A stretch of DNA of 64,000 nt. It comes from Butyrivibrio sp. NC3005. GTDB taxonomy: Bacteria; Bacillota; Clostridia; Lachnospirales; Lachnospiraceae. Where the stretch lies: positions 66,022 through 130,021 of the forward strand of contig NZ_KE384206.1 of NCBI RefSeq assembly GCF_000424545.1. The letters are read 5' to 3'. This document shows positions 54,826 to 62,363 of the stretch, in pieces (position 1 is the first letter of the stretch; each line of letters opens with the position of its first letter). The notes under the pieces are model-generated. The model saw only the letters and a program-made list of their open reading frames with translations. It did no database searches and had not been told where the DNA came from. The position numbers were made by a program, and so were the translations under genes.

Positions 54826-56109
54826 ATGGAAAAACATGATATTGCAAAACCGGTTATTACAGAAAATACGGTTGATAATTTTCTGAAATTGCTAGGAATG
54901 GGAATGCAAAAAGGTTATGATCAAAATAAGATTAATGAAATAATAAAGCAAGAGGGGTTAAATAATCTTTTTTGTATTGCTGATTCAAATAATGTTATGC
55001 CGTTTTTATATAAAACTGTTGCAGCATACAATGGTACAGAGGATGACAAAAAACTTTTGACATTGTGGAAAAATCACACTCAAAAAACAATGTTCACAGA
55101 GATGTCTAAATCAATGCAAATTTTCAAATTATCCAAGAAAGCAAAAGAAGAAAATCTTACCTTTGTTTTCTTTAAGGGGATAGTATTAGCATCTTTGTAT
55201 CCTCAATCATTTGAAAGACCTGGATGTGATTCAGATATTTTTGTCTATGAGGAAGAAAAGGAAGATGCTATAAAACTTCTTAATAATATGGATTACAGGT
55301 TGATAGAAGATGAGTGTAAAGAGAACGTATTGGTTTTTCTCCATGAAAATCCAAAACATGTAATTGAACTTCACACAAGATTATGGGAAGATTTTACAGG
55401 GCCTAAAATTGAAAAGTTAAAGGAAATGGATTTAACAAACAGAGATTCACTGGTGAATATATGTGCATGTAATATTCACATAACCACACTCGGTTACGAA
55501 GAACATTTGATTTATCAAATGTTTCATGTTATAAAGCATTTTTCGCTTGATGGAATTGGAATGCGCTATTTACTTGATATAACCTATTATATCAATGCCT
55601 ACTATGCCAAAATTGATTGGGAAAACTTTTGGAAAAAGATTGAATATTTAGGCTATTCATGTTTTTGTGATAGTTTTTTCAAGATTTGCATTGATTATTT
55701 AGGTATGAACCCAAAAATTCTTGCAAACAGAAATGTAAGAGTTACAAAGGAAATCGAACAATTCAAGCTAGATCTTTTGTATGGCGGACATACAATTAAA
55801 AAGGATGCTGATTGGCAAATAATGGGCGCGATGGCTCCCTATTTTACAGGAAATGCCAAAGTAGCATCATCTGAAGTTTCTAGGAAAATTCAGATGATTT
55901 TTCCTAGCGTTAAAAGTATACCTTCTTGCTATACTTATGTTAAAAAGCATCCGTGCCTTTTGCCATTTGCTTGGATACAAAGAGATTTTAAATTTTTATG
56001 GAAGTATATTTTCCATCATGATCAAGTCTATTCTGTCAAAGAAAAGATTAATGTTGGTGAAAACAGATTATCTTTGATAAAAAATCTAGGTTTGAATGCA
56101 AACGATTGA
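54826..56109 (+). CDS. Nucleotidyltransferase-like protein (NTP_transf_5 type)
   Basis: The 427-residue protein matches the family of predicted nucleotidyltransferases often found in paeninodin-like lasso and other RiPP clusters. The conserved core is FFKGIVLASLYPQSFERPGCDSD, with the acidic pair Asp135 and Asp137. HVIELHTRLW follows near residue 185. The fold is expected to transfer a nucleotide, but no activity is established to my knowledge. Its place inside the polysaccharide locus is odd, 11 kb after the lasso exporter. It could serve either pathway. AAGGGGAAAG precedes the ATG. Confidence 0.75.
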   Translation: MEKHDIAKPVITENTVDNFLKLLGMGMQKGYDQNKINEIIKQEGLNNLFCIADSNNVMPFLYKTVAAYNGTEDDKKLLTLWKNHTQKTMFTEMSKSMQIFKLSKKAKEENLTFVFFKGIVLASLYPQSFERPGCDSDIFVYEEEKEDAIKLLNNMDYRLIEDECKENVLVFLHENPKHVIELHTRLWEDFTGPKIEKLKEMDLTNRDSLVNICACNIHITTLGYEEHLIYQMFHVIKHFSLDGIGMRYLLDITYYINAYYAKIDWENFWKKIEYLGYSCFCDSFFKICIDYLGMNPKILANRNVRVTKEIEQFKLDLLYGGHTIKKDADWQIMGAMAPYFTGNAKVASSEVSRKIQMIFPSVKSIPSCYTYVKKHPCLLPFAWIQRDFKFLWKYIFHHDQVYSVKEKINVGENRLSLIKNLGLNAND

Positions 56110-56141
56110 AGACTTTTGAAAGCTTTTAATAGAACTATACG

Positions 56142-56199
56142 TCAAGAATCGAAATGTTAAACTTACAGATTACTACTTTTTTATAATTTCGATTCTTGA
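56142..56199 (+). repeat. 14-bp perfect inverted repeat after the nucleotidyltransferase gene
   Basis: TCAAGAATCGAAAT and ATTTCGATTCTTGA pair across a 30-base loop. There is no clean T run after it, so it may be a weak terminator or a processing site. The 187-base gap holds nothing else that I can identify. Confidence 0.45.
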
Positions 56200-56296
56200 T
56201 AATACTAATTTATTTGTTTCATAAAGTCATTATTCATTTTATTAGTTAAATTTGCTAATAAAAGTACTATCTATAATAATGTGGTGAGTATAAAAG

Positions 56297-57328
56297 ATGT
56301 TAAATGGGGATTTGATATCTGTTGTAGTTCCAGTATATCAATGTTCGAATACAATTGATGATTGTTTGCAAAGTATCCTTAGTCAAACATACTCGAATAT
56401 TGAAATACTCATAATAGATGATGGTTCAACAGATTCAACAGCGAAAAAAGTATTAAGCTACACAAAAAACGATAAGCGCATAAAGCTATTTACGCAAACA
56501 AGACAAGGAGTATCTGTTGCAAGAAATAGAGGAATTGAACATGCAAAAGGAAACTACATAGTTTTTATTGACGGGGATGATTTTGTGCAAAAAGACTATA
56601 TTTATAAAATGTGGTCTATTATAAAAAAAAGCCAGACAGATTTGGTCATATGTGGGTACAACAGACTCATCTATGATGTTACAATTCCTCAAAAGCCTCT
56701 TTTACGGAACAGTAATTTAACATCAAAAGAGTTTATAAAGATGACTTTAATTGATCCTGGACATCACTATTTTGGTGTTGTTTGGAACAAAATGTTTTGC
56801 TTAGATGTCATTAAAAAAAATAGAGTTTATTTTCATTCTGACATAACATTAGGAGAAGATTTTGTATTTTTACTAGAGTATCTCTTATTTATAAATAATG
56901 TCAGAATAATCCATAACAAACTATACTTTTATAGATATCAAAATCGAAATAGCTTATCAAGAATTTATTGCAAAAATCGGAAAGACTGTCAACTAGAACT
57001 TGAAAATAGGGAAAAAATCTTTGCCCAGTACATTAAAGATTTTAAAAAATTTGATTTACAAAATGAATATAATAAAGAAATGCACAAATATTGGATTATG
57101 TTTTATATACGACAGATTTATAGTATTAAACATGAATACAAATGGTCGCTAGAAGATAAGAACAATTGGAAAAAAGAACTCGAGGAAAACTCTTTAATTA
57201 AGTATTCAAAATCATTATTTTCAGACTCAGAGATTAGCAAACTATATTTTGAGCATTTGATTCATTCAAGTTTTCGAAAAATAGAAAAAAATACCTTTTA
57301 TATGACAGTAAAATCATTAAAACACTGA
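56297..57328 (+). CDS. Family 2 glycosyltransferase (last gene of the locus)
   Basis: The 343-residue protein has ISVVVPVYQCSNTIDDCLQSIL, IIDDGSTDSTAKK and FIDGDDFVQKD. It follows a gap of 187 bases and may have its own promoter. The ribosome site GGTGAG is only moderate. The C-terminus is rich in Lys, Asn and Tyr. A bidirectional terminator follows and ends the plus-strand genes of the island. Confidence 0.88.
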   Translation: MLNGDLISVVVPVYQCSNTIDDCLQSILSQTYSNIEILIIDDGSTDSTAKKVLSYTKNDKRIKLFTQTRQGVSVARNRGIEHAKGNYIVFIDGDDFVQKDYIYKMWSIIKKSQTDLVICGYNRLIYDVTIPQKPLLRNSNLTSKEFIKMTLIDPGHHYFGVVWNKMFCLDVIKKNRVYFHSDITLGEDFVFLLEYLLFINNVRIIHNKLYFYRYQNRNSLSRIYCKNRKDCQLELENREKIFAQYIKDFKKFDLQNEYNKEMHKYWIMFYIRQIYSIKHEYKWSLEDKNNWKKELEENSLIKYSKSLFSDSEISKLYFEHLIHSSFRKIEKNTFYMTVKSLKH

Positions 57329-57375
57329 CATGTAATTTCATACATATTTTTGTAAATATCAAATATAATTAAAAA

Positions 57376-57432
57376 ATACTAGACTTCTTGTTGAGATTTG
57401 GATTAATCATCAGCAAGAAGTCTAGTATTTTT
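57376..57432. terminator. Bidirectional terminator with his-leader-like stem
   Basis: ATACTAGACTTCTTGTTGA and TCAGCAAGAAGTCTAGTAT form a 19-bp stem (one G-U pair) with A and T runs on both sides. It lies between the convergent GT2 and histidine-kinase genes. Read on the minus strand, its stem and loop match the last hairpin of the his-leader and GH5-leader elements. Confidence 0.8.
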
Positions 57433-57596
57433 CTGTATCTATCTAATAATAAAAAATCTATATTTTTTCACATTGTAACAAAAAACACGCAACTAGCAAT
57501 TTAAAAAGAATTTGCCCAAGAACAGTTTGCAACTTAGCATTGTTCTCACAAAATTCGCAGTCAATGCGGGTTTAATGCTTTTATGTTAAAAATATT

Positions 57597-58514
57597 TTAC
57601 ATACTATAAACCGGAAGAAGAATATTAAAAATACACTTTTCTTCAGTTGGAATAGAGGTACACCAGATTTTTCCTTCGTGCTTCTCAATTATTGATCTAC
57701 AAATGGTCAATCCAAGCCCTATTCCTGATTTCGAAGAAGGAGTTCTAGCATTTTGAGCTGTATATGTTCTTTCAAAAATATGAGAAATCATATCTTGTGT
57801 CATAATTGACCCTGTATTCCAAATTTTTATATAGCAATATGCTGTACCCGGATTAGAGTGTATAAAAACATCTATATCTTTATCTGATATACATGTTCCA
57901 TCCGATTGTGTCTTTACAATTTCTTTAATATGAAAATCGTCCAATAATAAAGCTTCAAGACTAATGATATCGTCTTTCTTTGAAGCTTTTAAAGCATTTT
58001 CTAAAAGATTATCAATAGCTCTGGTTAGATAATCAATATCAATATTAGCAGAATAAGGAAAATCCATAGGAATATTAATCATCAATTTTCTTTCGGAATA
58101 TTTTTGTTCAACCATACGCTGATAAAATAAATCTTCCAAAAATGAACCTATTGGAACATTTTTAAAAGAAAATAACTGATTGGAAGATTTTAGTTTTGTC
58201 AAAAGAAAAATATTTTCAACCATATGCTCAAGAGTTAAGGTCCTTTTATACATTATATTTAATGTTTCACTAATTTCTTCTTTTGATAAATCCTTCTGTT
58301 CAAGTAAATATTCCAAAGAATTATGGATTGTTGTAATAGGAGAGCGAAGATCATGTGAGATATTACTAAAAATATCATCTCTTTCTCTCATAACTCGAGC
58401 TAATTTCTGATTCGATTCGTATAATGCCTTTGTTAGGTTTTCAATTGCAAGTTCAGGAGCTTGATACTCTTTTTTTTCAAGCTCCTGAACTTCTTTATAA
58501 TCTTTAGTATTCAA
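57597..58514 (-). CDS. Soluble sensor histidine kinase
   Basis: The 305-residue kinase has a short N-terminal coiled coil, a HisKA domain with the phospho-acceptor His in NISHDLRSP (near residue 53), and an ATPase domain. NLLENALKAS is the N box and GIGLGLTICRSIIEKHEGKI the G2 box. There is no membrane helix or input domain, so the signal is cytoplasmic or comes through a partner. The start is a TTG at 58514 with GAGGTG about ten bases before it; no ATG fits. The response regulator gene lies 234 bases upstream, with a strong hairpin between. Confidence 0.88.
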   Translation of the reverse strand: MNTKDYKEVQELEKKEYQAPELAIENLTKALYESNQKLARVMRERDDIFSNISHDLRSPITTIHNSLEYLLEQKDLSKEEISETLNIMYKRTLTLEHMVENIFLLTKLKSSNQLFSFKNVPIGSFLEDLFYQRMVEQKYSERKLMINIPMDFPYSANIDIDYLTRAIDNLLENALKASKKDDIISLEALLLDDFHIKEIVKTQSDGTCISDKDIDVFIHSNPGTAYCYIKIWNTGSIMTQDMISHIFERTYTAQNARTPSSKSGIGLGLTICRSIIEKHEGKIWCTSIPTEEKCIFNILLPVYSM

Positions 58515-58675
58515 TATCTAAGCACCTCGGCTCCTCTAAGAAAATAATGTTTTAAAATTTTATACAATCTATGATTTTTCATAGTAAATCAATATTATTT
58601 ACTTTTGACACATTTACAGATTAACAAATAAATATTTTTTATTTCGCAAATTATTAAAATAAGTGTTTTAACTAA

Positions 58676-58710
58676 TTACTAGAATAAATATTTTTTATTT
58701 ATTCTAGTAA
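58676..58710 (-). terminator. Perfect 15-bp inverted repeat between response regulator and kinase genes
   Basis: TTACTAGAATAAATA and TATTTATTCTAGTAA pair perfectly around five bases. It lies 39 bases after the response regulator stop, inside the 234-base gap before the kinase gene. It may end most transcripts, or serve as a binding site for the regulator. The gap holds no other gene that I can see. Confidence 0.55.
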
Positions 58711-58748
58711 AATCTTAATATAAAAGACTTATCCATGCTTACATATAA

Positions 58749-59453
58749 TCAACTTTTTAAAGTAAATCGATAGCCTTTTCCATATTCGGTTTCAATTGCA
58801 TTTTCCAAGTCACTAAAACATGATAAACGATTTCTTACTCGACTGGCAAGAACCATGACACTACGCCTATCTTTTTCTTCATAAAACCCCCATATCTTAT
58901 TTCCAATTTCTTCAAAAGTAACTAATCTACGAGCATTCTCCATCATATATTGTAAAAAAGAAAACTCTCTGTTAGATAAAGGCACCTCTTGATCTAGGTA
59001 AAATAGCTTTCGATCTAACCTATTTAACAAAAGAGGAGGAAATGACAAAGTCTGAATTGAACTCTTTTGTTTAACATTCTTCTTTATTAAAAGAGATTCC
59101 TTTCGAAGTTGAACCTGAATTCTTGCGGATAATTCAGCAAGACTAAAAGGTTTACACATATAATCATCAGCACCATTTAAAAGACCTTTAATTTTGTTTT
59201 CTTCATCATCTTTTCCAGTCAAAAAGATAATGGGTACCTTAGAAAACTGACGAATCCTACACATTGCCTCAAACCCATCTATATTGGGCATCATAACATC
59301 CAGCAAAATAATATCAGCAGAATTATTTTTCAAATAATCTATTCCTTCTAGTGGATCAGAGAAACACAATACATTATATCCCTTTTGAACAAAGTACTTC
59401 TTATTTAAAAAAAGAAGCTCTGTATCGTCGTCAATCATTAAAATATTACTCAT
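58749..59453 (-). CDS. OmpR/PhoB-family response regulator
   Basis: The 234-residue protein has a receiver domain (1-120) with Asp8, Asp9 and the phosphorylation site Asp52 in ILLDVMMPNIDG, plus Thr/Lys switch residues in IFLTG and CKPFS. A winged-helix DNA-binding domain follows (about 135-234), with LLNRLDRKLFYLDQEVPLSNREF and GYRFTL at the end. The histidine kinase gene downstream is its likely partner. It starts 47 bases after the GH5 gene in the same direction, so the three may form one unit. Confidence 0.92.
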   Translation of the reverse strand: MSNILMIDDDTELLFLNKKYFVQKGYNVLCFSDPLEGIDYLKNNSADIILLDVMMPNIDGFEAMCRIRQFSKVPIIFLTGKDDEENKIKGLLNGADDYMCKPFSLAELSARIQVQLRKESLLIKKNVKQKSSIQTLSFPPLLLNRLDRKLFYLDQEVPLSNREFSFLQYMMENARRLVTFEEIGNKIWGFYEEKDRRSVMVLASRVRNRLSCFSDLENAIETEYGKGYRFTLKS

Positions 59454-59500
59454 AAAAAATAAACTTTCTTAACTCCTTATCCCCAAAAAATATATTAAAA

Positions 59501-60640
59501 TCAGCGAAAAAAAGGATTAAAATAAACTCCTTGTCGGTACTTTTTTGCATAACCAGCTTTAATGGCACGTATTAAATCCTCATGAATTACGTGATAATCA
59601 ACTCTTGAAAAAAGAGCACTGTCACTTCCATTGTCCCACCAAAAGTATCCCATATGTTCTTTTCTTGTTATATACACCCAATGAGATAGAGCAGCAATTC
59701 GCACATTCATGTCTTCTCTATCAAATGTACCAGACTCATCAATAACTACAGGAATATTATATTTCTTGCTATAATTTGAAAGAGAAGCAACAACAGCATT
59801 AATTCCATCCTGCTTTGTAGCATAATTGTGAACACTCATAATAAGCCTTCCTTTTACAGCATCTTCAAAAGGCTTATAAAACAAAGATTCAATTTCACAT
59901 GAATCCACAGAAGCTCCCCAGGTTGTTAACATCAAATATCTAGTTGCATTATTTCCACCTGAGCCTCTTACAACATTTATAAAATGCTGATCAAGGTCAT
60001 GAACGACTCTAAAATCCTTATAGCTTTGCCCCCAGTCCCAATTACCATCAACGTTGATGATCTCATTTGTAGCCTGAAAAATTAAGTGTTCATCATAATT
60101 CTTAAAATACTCTGCAATCTGTGCCCAAAGCGCTGTTAAATCAGTTGATGACTGAGCATAAGTATCAGTATCAGCAAAAATCCAACTGTATTGCTTATCC
60201 ATACCTGCATCATGATGTACATCAATTACTACATATAAATTTTCATTTATAGCATAATCAACCACCTCAGATACACGCTTAAGCCACTCTGGATCAATTT
60301 TCTTCTTGGAATCAATATGATTGTAATAAGTTACAGGAATCCTAACAGAACTAAAACCAGCTTTTTTAACAGCCTTAAAAAGCTTGGAAGTAGCCTTTTT
60401 ATTGCCCCAGATTTCCTCTGTATCTTTTGTGTACCCCAGTTTTTTATTGACACAATCCAAACTGTTTCCCAAGTTCCATCCAATTCCAAGCTTCTCAATA
60501 ATATCTGCAGGTACTCGGGAATTAGTAGCTGCACCAGATGTAGTTATTACAGGCATCATATTGAATACAATAGAACAAATGCAGCAAAAAGATAAAATAG
60601 TAGTAATAAGTTTAGTCTTGTAAATATTAAGTTTTTTCAA
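59501..60640 (-). CDS. Secreted GH5-family endoglucanase
   Basis: The enzyme cleaves beta-glucans such as cellulose. LGIGWNLGNSLDC is a family GH5 signature. NHIDSKKKIDP and VIDVHHDAG follow. The acid/base Glu lies in FQATNEI, and the nucleophile in VVIDESGTFD. The NEP motif of many members reads NEI here. TTG at 60640 is the best start: AGGAG lies just before it, and the protein then opens with LKKLNIYKTK and a hydrophobic signal peptide. An upstream ATG at 60697 has no ribosome site. It gives 379 residues with no binding module seen, which is short but complete. Confidence 0.85.
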   Translation of the reverse strand: MKKLNIYKTKLITTILSFCCICSIVFNMMPVITTSGAATNSRVPADIIEKLGIGWNLGNSLDCVNKKLGYTKDTEEIWGNKKATSKLFKAVKKAGFSSVRIPVTYYNHIDSKKKIDPEWLKRVSEVVDYAINENLYVVIDVHHDAGMDKQYSWIFADTDTYAQSSTDLTALWAQIAEYFKNYDEHLIFQATNEIINVDGNWDWGQSYKDFRVVHDLDQHFINVVRGSGGNNATRYLMLTTWGASVDSCEIESLFYKPFEDAVKGRLIMSVHNYATKQDGINAVVASLSNYSKKYNIPVVIDESGTFDREDMNVRIAALSHWVYITRKEHMGYFWWDNGSDSALFSRVDYHVIHEDLIRAIKAGYAKKYRQGVYFNPFFR

Positions 60641-60695
60641 GTTCGTTCTCCTAAATATCAGATTAATCCCTTTCGCGATATATCTTCCTATTATC

Positions 60696-60825
60696 ATGAC
60701 TTCTTACTAAGATTTAGAATAATCATTAGTAAAAATCCTGCTTTGAAGGACAAAATAACTCTTACAATAGATTTTGGTCTAGTATGGTTCATTATTTTCC
60801 TTCATGAAAAAAACTATAGAAAATA
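60696..60825 (-). ncRNA. Structured leader element of the GH5 gene (matches the his leader)
   Basis: Read on the minus strand, 60779-60696 aligns to the hisZ leader core. It keeps GACCAAAAT, ATTTTGTCC, AAGCAGGA, TGATTAT and AGAAGTCAT. The last hairpin (TTTTTACTAA/TTAGTAAGAA) replaces two G-C pairs of the his version with A-T pairs, keeping the fold. The element ends 55 bases before the GH5 TTG. Further upstream a GTTTTTTTC...GGAAAATAATGAAC region resembles the first his hairpin. The function is unknown. Confidence 0.5.
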
Positions 60826-60872
60826 GCCGCGTGCCGTGAGACGATAAAAGAATGAATTTGTGAGGAATACTA

Positions 60873-60916
60873 TTGATTGGTTTAGAATTTCGCAGTAAAA
60901 ATCTAAACCAATCAAC
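60873..60916. repeat. 14-bp perfect inverted repeat between GH5 and rplU
   Basis: TTGATTGGTTTAGA and TCTAAACCAATCAA pair across a 15-base loop. An 80-codon open frame starts here (60873-61115), but it has a TTG start, no ribosome site and no recognisable family, so I do not call it a gene. The rest of the 512-base gap to rplU holds the GH5 leader and the rplU promoter. Confidence 0.6.
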
Positions 60917-61094
60917 AATTGCATCAGTTCTTTCATCATATCATTTTGCAGACTACGTAAGAACGTTATCTGCTATTTATGAACAAGAAAACAGTGTAAT
61001 GGCAATTATTTTGGACATATCATGCCTACAGTTTATAATTTTACCATATAATAAAAGAAATTTCCAAAGATATTATAAAAAAAATCAAAAGTTA

Positions 61095-61123
61095 TTGACA
61101 AACTCTAATGACTGACTTATTAT
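61095..61123 (+). promoter_or_regulatory. Sigma-A promoter of the rplU operon
   Basis: TTGACA (61095-61100), a 17-base spacer and TATTAT (61118-61123) form a strong promoter about 85 bases before L21. The leader between them has an AGTAT...ATACT pairing and could hold an L21 leader, but I cannot confirm one. Confidence 0.75.
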
Positions 61124-61209
61124 AATTGAGTATGCCGCTTAACGAGGTTTAAGTATACTAAAATAGTATCACCATAGTTAGCGAGTTTTTTTGAAGAAGG
61201 AGGTTACTT

Positions 61210-61518
61210 ATGTACGCAATTATTGTTACAGGTGGTAAGCAGTACAAAGTTTCCGAGGGTGATGTAATCAACGTTGAGAAGCTTGAAGCTGCAGCTGACG
61301 AAAAGGTTACATTTGACCAGGTTCTTGCTGTAAATGATGACAAGGAGCTTAAGGTTGCTGGAGATGTAGCATCTGCAAAGGTAGAGGCTACTGTTGTAAA
61401 GCAGGCTCGTGCAAAGAAGGTTATCGTTTATAAGTTCAAGCCAAAGACAGGTTATCACAAGAAGAACGGTCACAGACAGGCTTATACACAGGTTAAGATT
61501 GAAAAGATTTCTCTCTAA
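61210..61518 (+). CDS. rplU: 50S ribosomal protein L21
   Basis: L21 is a large-subunit protein that binds 23S rRNA. The 102-residue sequence opens [20 protein letters not shown], the standard L21 start, and ends with YKKKNGHR-like [18 protein letters not shown] strong AAGGAGGTTA ribosome site precedes the ATG. It opens the operon rplU-prp-rpmA. Confidence 0.97.
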   Translation: MYAIIVTGGKQYKVSEGDVINVEKLEAAADEKVTFDQVLAVNDDKELKVAGDVASAKVEATVVKQARAKKVIVYKFKPKTGYHKKNGHRQAYTQVKIEKISL

Positions 61519-61566
61519 TTTCTGGAGCATGTCTAGGTTTTAAAATCATACTGGAAGACAGATATT

Positions 61567-61905
61567 ATGACAAACATTACTATTCAGAAAAATGCCAAAG
61601 GATGGTATAAAGGATTTTCCTGCAATGGACATTCAGGATTTAGTTATGAAGGAATGGATATTGTCTGTGCGGCAATTTCAATGCTGACTATAAATACCAT
61701 CAATTCAATTGAAGAATTGTGTGGCGATTTAATGGATGTAGAAGCGGATGAAGAGCAGGGATTTATATCTTGTAAGTTCAAATCCGGAGTTAGTGATATT
61801 TCTGACGAAGCAACGCTTCTTATGAAATCATTCGAACTCGGTGTCACCTCTGTGTTTAAGCAGTATGGAGAACAGTATTTGAACATTAAATTTGAGGAGG
61901 TCTAG
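61567..61905 (+). CDS. prp: Ribosomal-processing cysteine protease Prp
   Basis: Prp removes the N-terminal extension of L27 in Firmicutes, a step needed for growth in the species studied. The 112-residue protein has His22 in NGHSGFS and Cys34 in DIVCAAIS, which is the catalytic pair of the family at the expected positions. It lies between rplU and rpmA as in other Firmicutes, and the L27 encoded next carries the matching cleavage site. The start has no strong ribosome site (an AAGACAG stretch). Confidence 0.92.
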   Translation: MTNITIQKNAKGWYKGFSCNGHSGFSYEGMDIVCAAISMLTINTINSIEELCGDLMDVEADEEQGFISCKFKSGVSDISDEATLLMKSFELGVTSVFKQYGEQYLNIKFEEV

Positions 61906-61909
61906 AGCT

Positions 61910-62200
61910 ATGTTACAGATGAACCTTCAATTTTTTGCTCATAAGAAGGGTGTCGGATCCACAAAGAACGGTCGTGATTCCGAATCCAAGAGATTAGGAG
62001 CAAAGAGAGCTGATGGTCAGTTCGTAAAAGCTGGTAACATTCTTTACAGACAGCGTGGAACACACATTCACCCTGGCGTTAATGTAGGAATCGGTAAGGA
62101 TGATACATTATTCGCACTTGTTGACGGCGTTCTAAGATTTGAGCGTAAGGGTAGAGACAAGAAGCAGGCTAGTGTTCACCCAGTTGTTGCTAAAGATTGA
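61910..62200 (+). CDS. rpmA: 50S ribosomal protein L27 with Prp-cleaved N-terminal extension
   Basis: L27 sits near the peptidyl-transferase centre. The 96-residue protein starts [14 protein letters not shown], so it has the extension that Prp cuts between NLQFF and AHKKG. The remainder ([17 protein letters not shown]) is standard L27. ATG 61910 follows GAGGAGGT; the longer reading from 61892 overlaps prp and lacks its own ribosome site. It is followed by a terminator. Confidence 0.96.
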   Translation: MLQMNLQFFAHKKGVGSTKNGRDSESKRLGAKRADGQFVKAGNILYRQRGTHIHPGVNVGIGKDDTLFALVDGVLRFERKGRDKKQASVHPVVAKD

Positions 62201-62225
62201 TTAGCAATTTTAAATTGAACTCGAG

Positions 62226-62259
62226 GGGACTTCAAACAATAAGTTTGAAGTCCCTTTTT
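62226..62259 (+). terminator. Rho-independent terminator of the rplU-prp-rpmA operon
   Basis: GGGACTTCAAAC and GTTTGAAGTCCC pair perfectly around five bases and are followed by five T. Confidence 0.9.
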
Positions 62260-62363
62260 AATCGAATACACTCACAGGCTGTATTTACACAGTCCATCAT
62301 TGAACTGACAGGAATGGCTCAGCATTTTTGCGAAGCTGTGAGGAAAGTCAGAACGGAGATAAA

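Noticed and set aside
60873-61115. An 80-codon open frame before rplU
   Set aside because: It starts with TTG on an inverted repeat, lacks a ribosome site and has no recognisable features; its end overlaps the rplU promoter -35.
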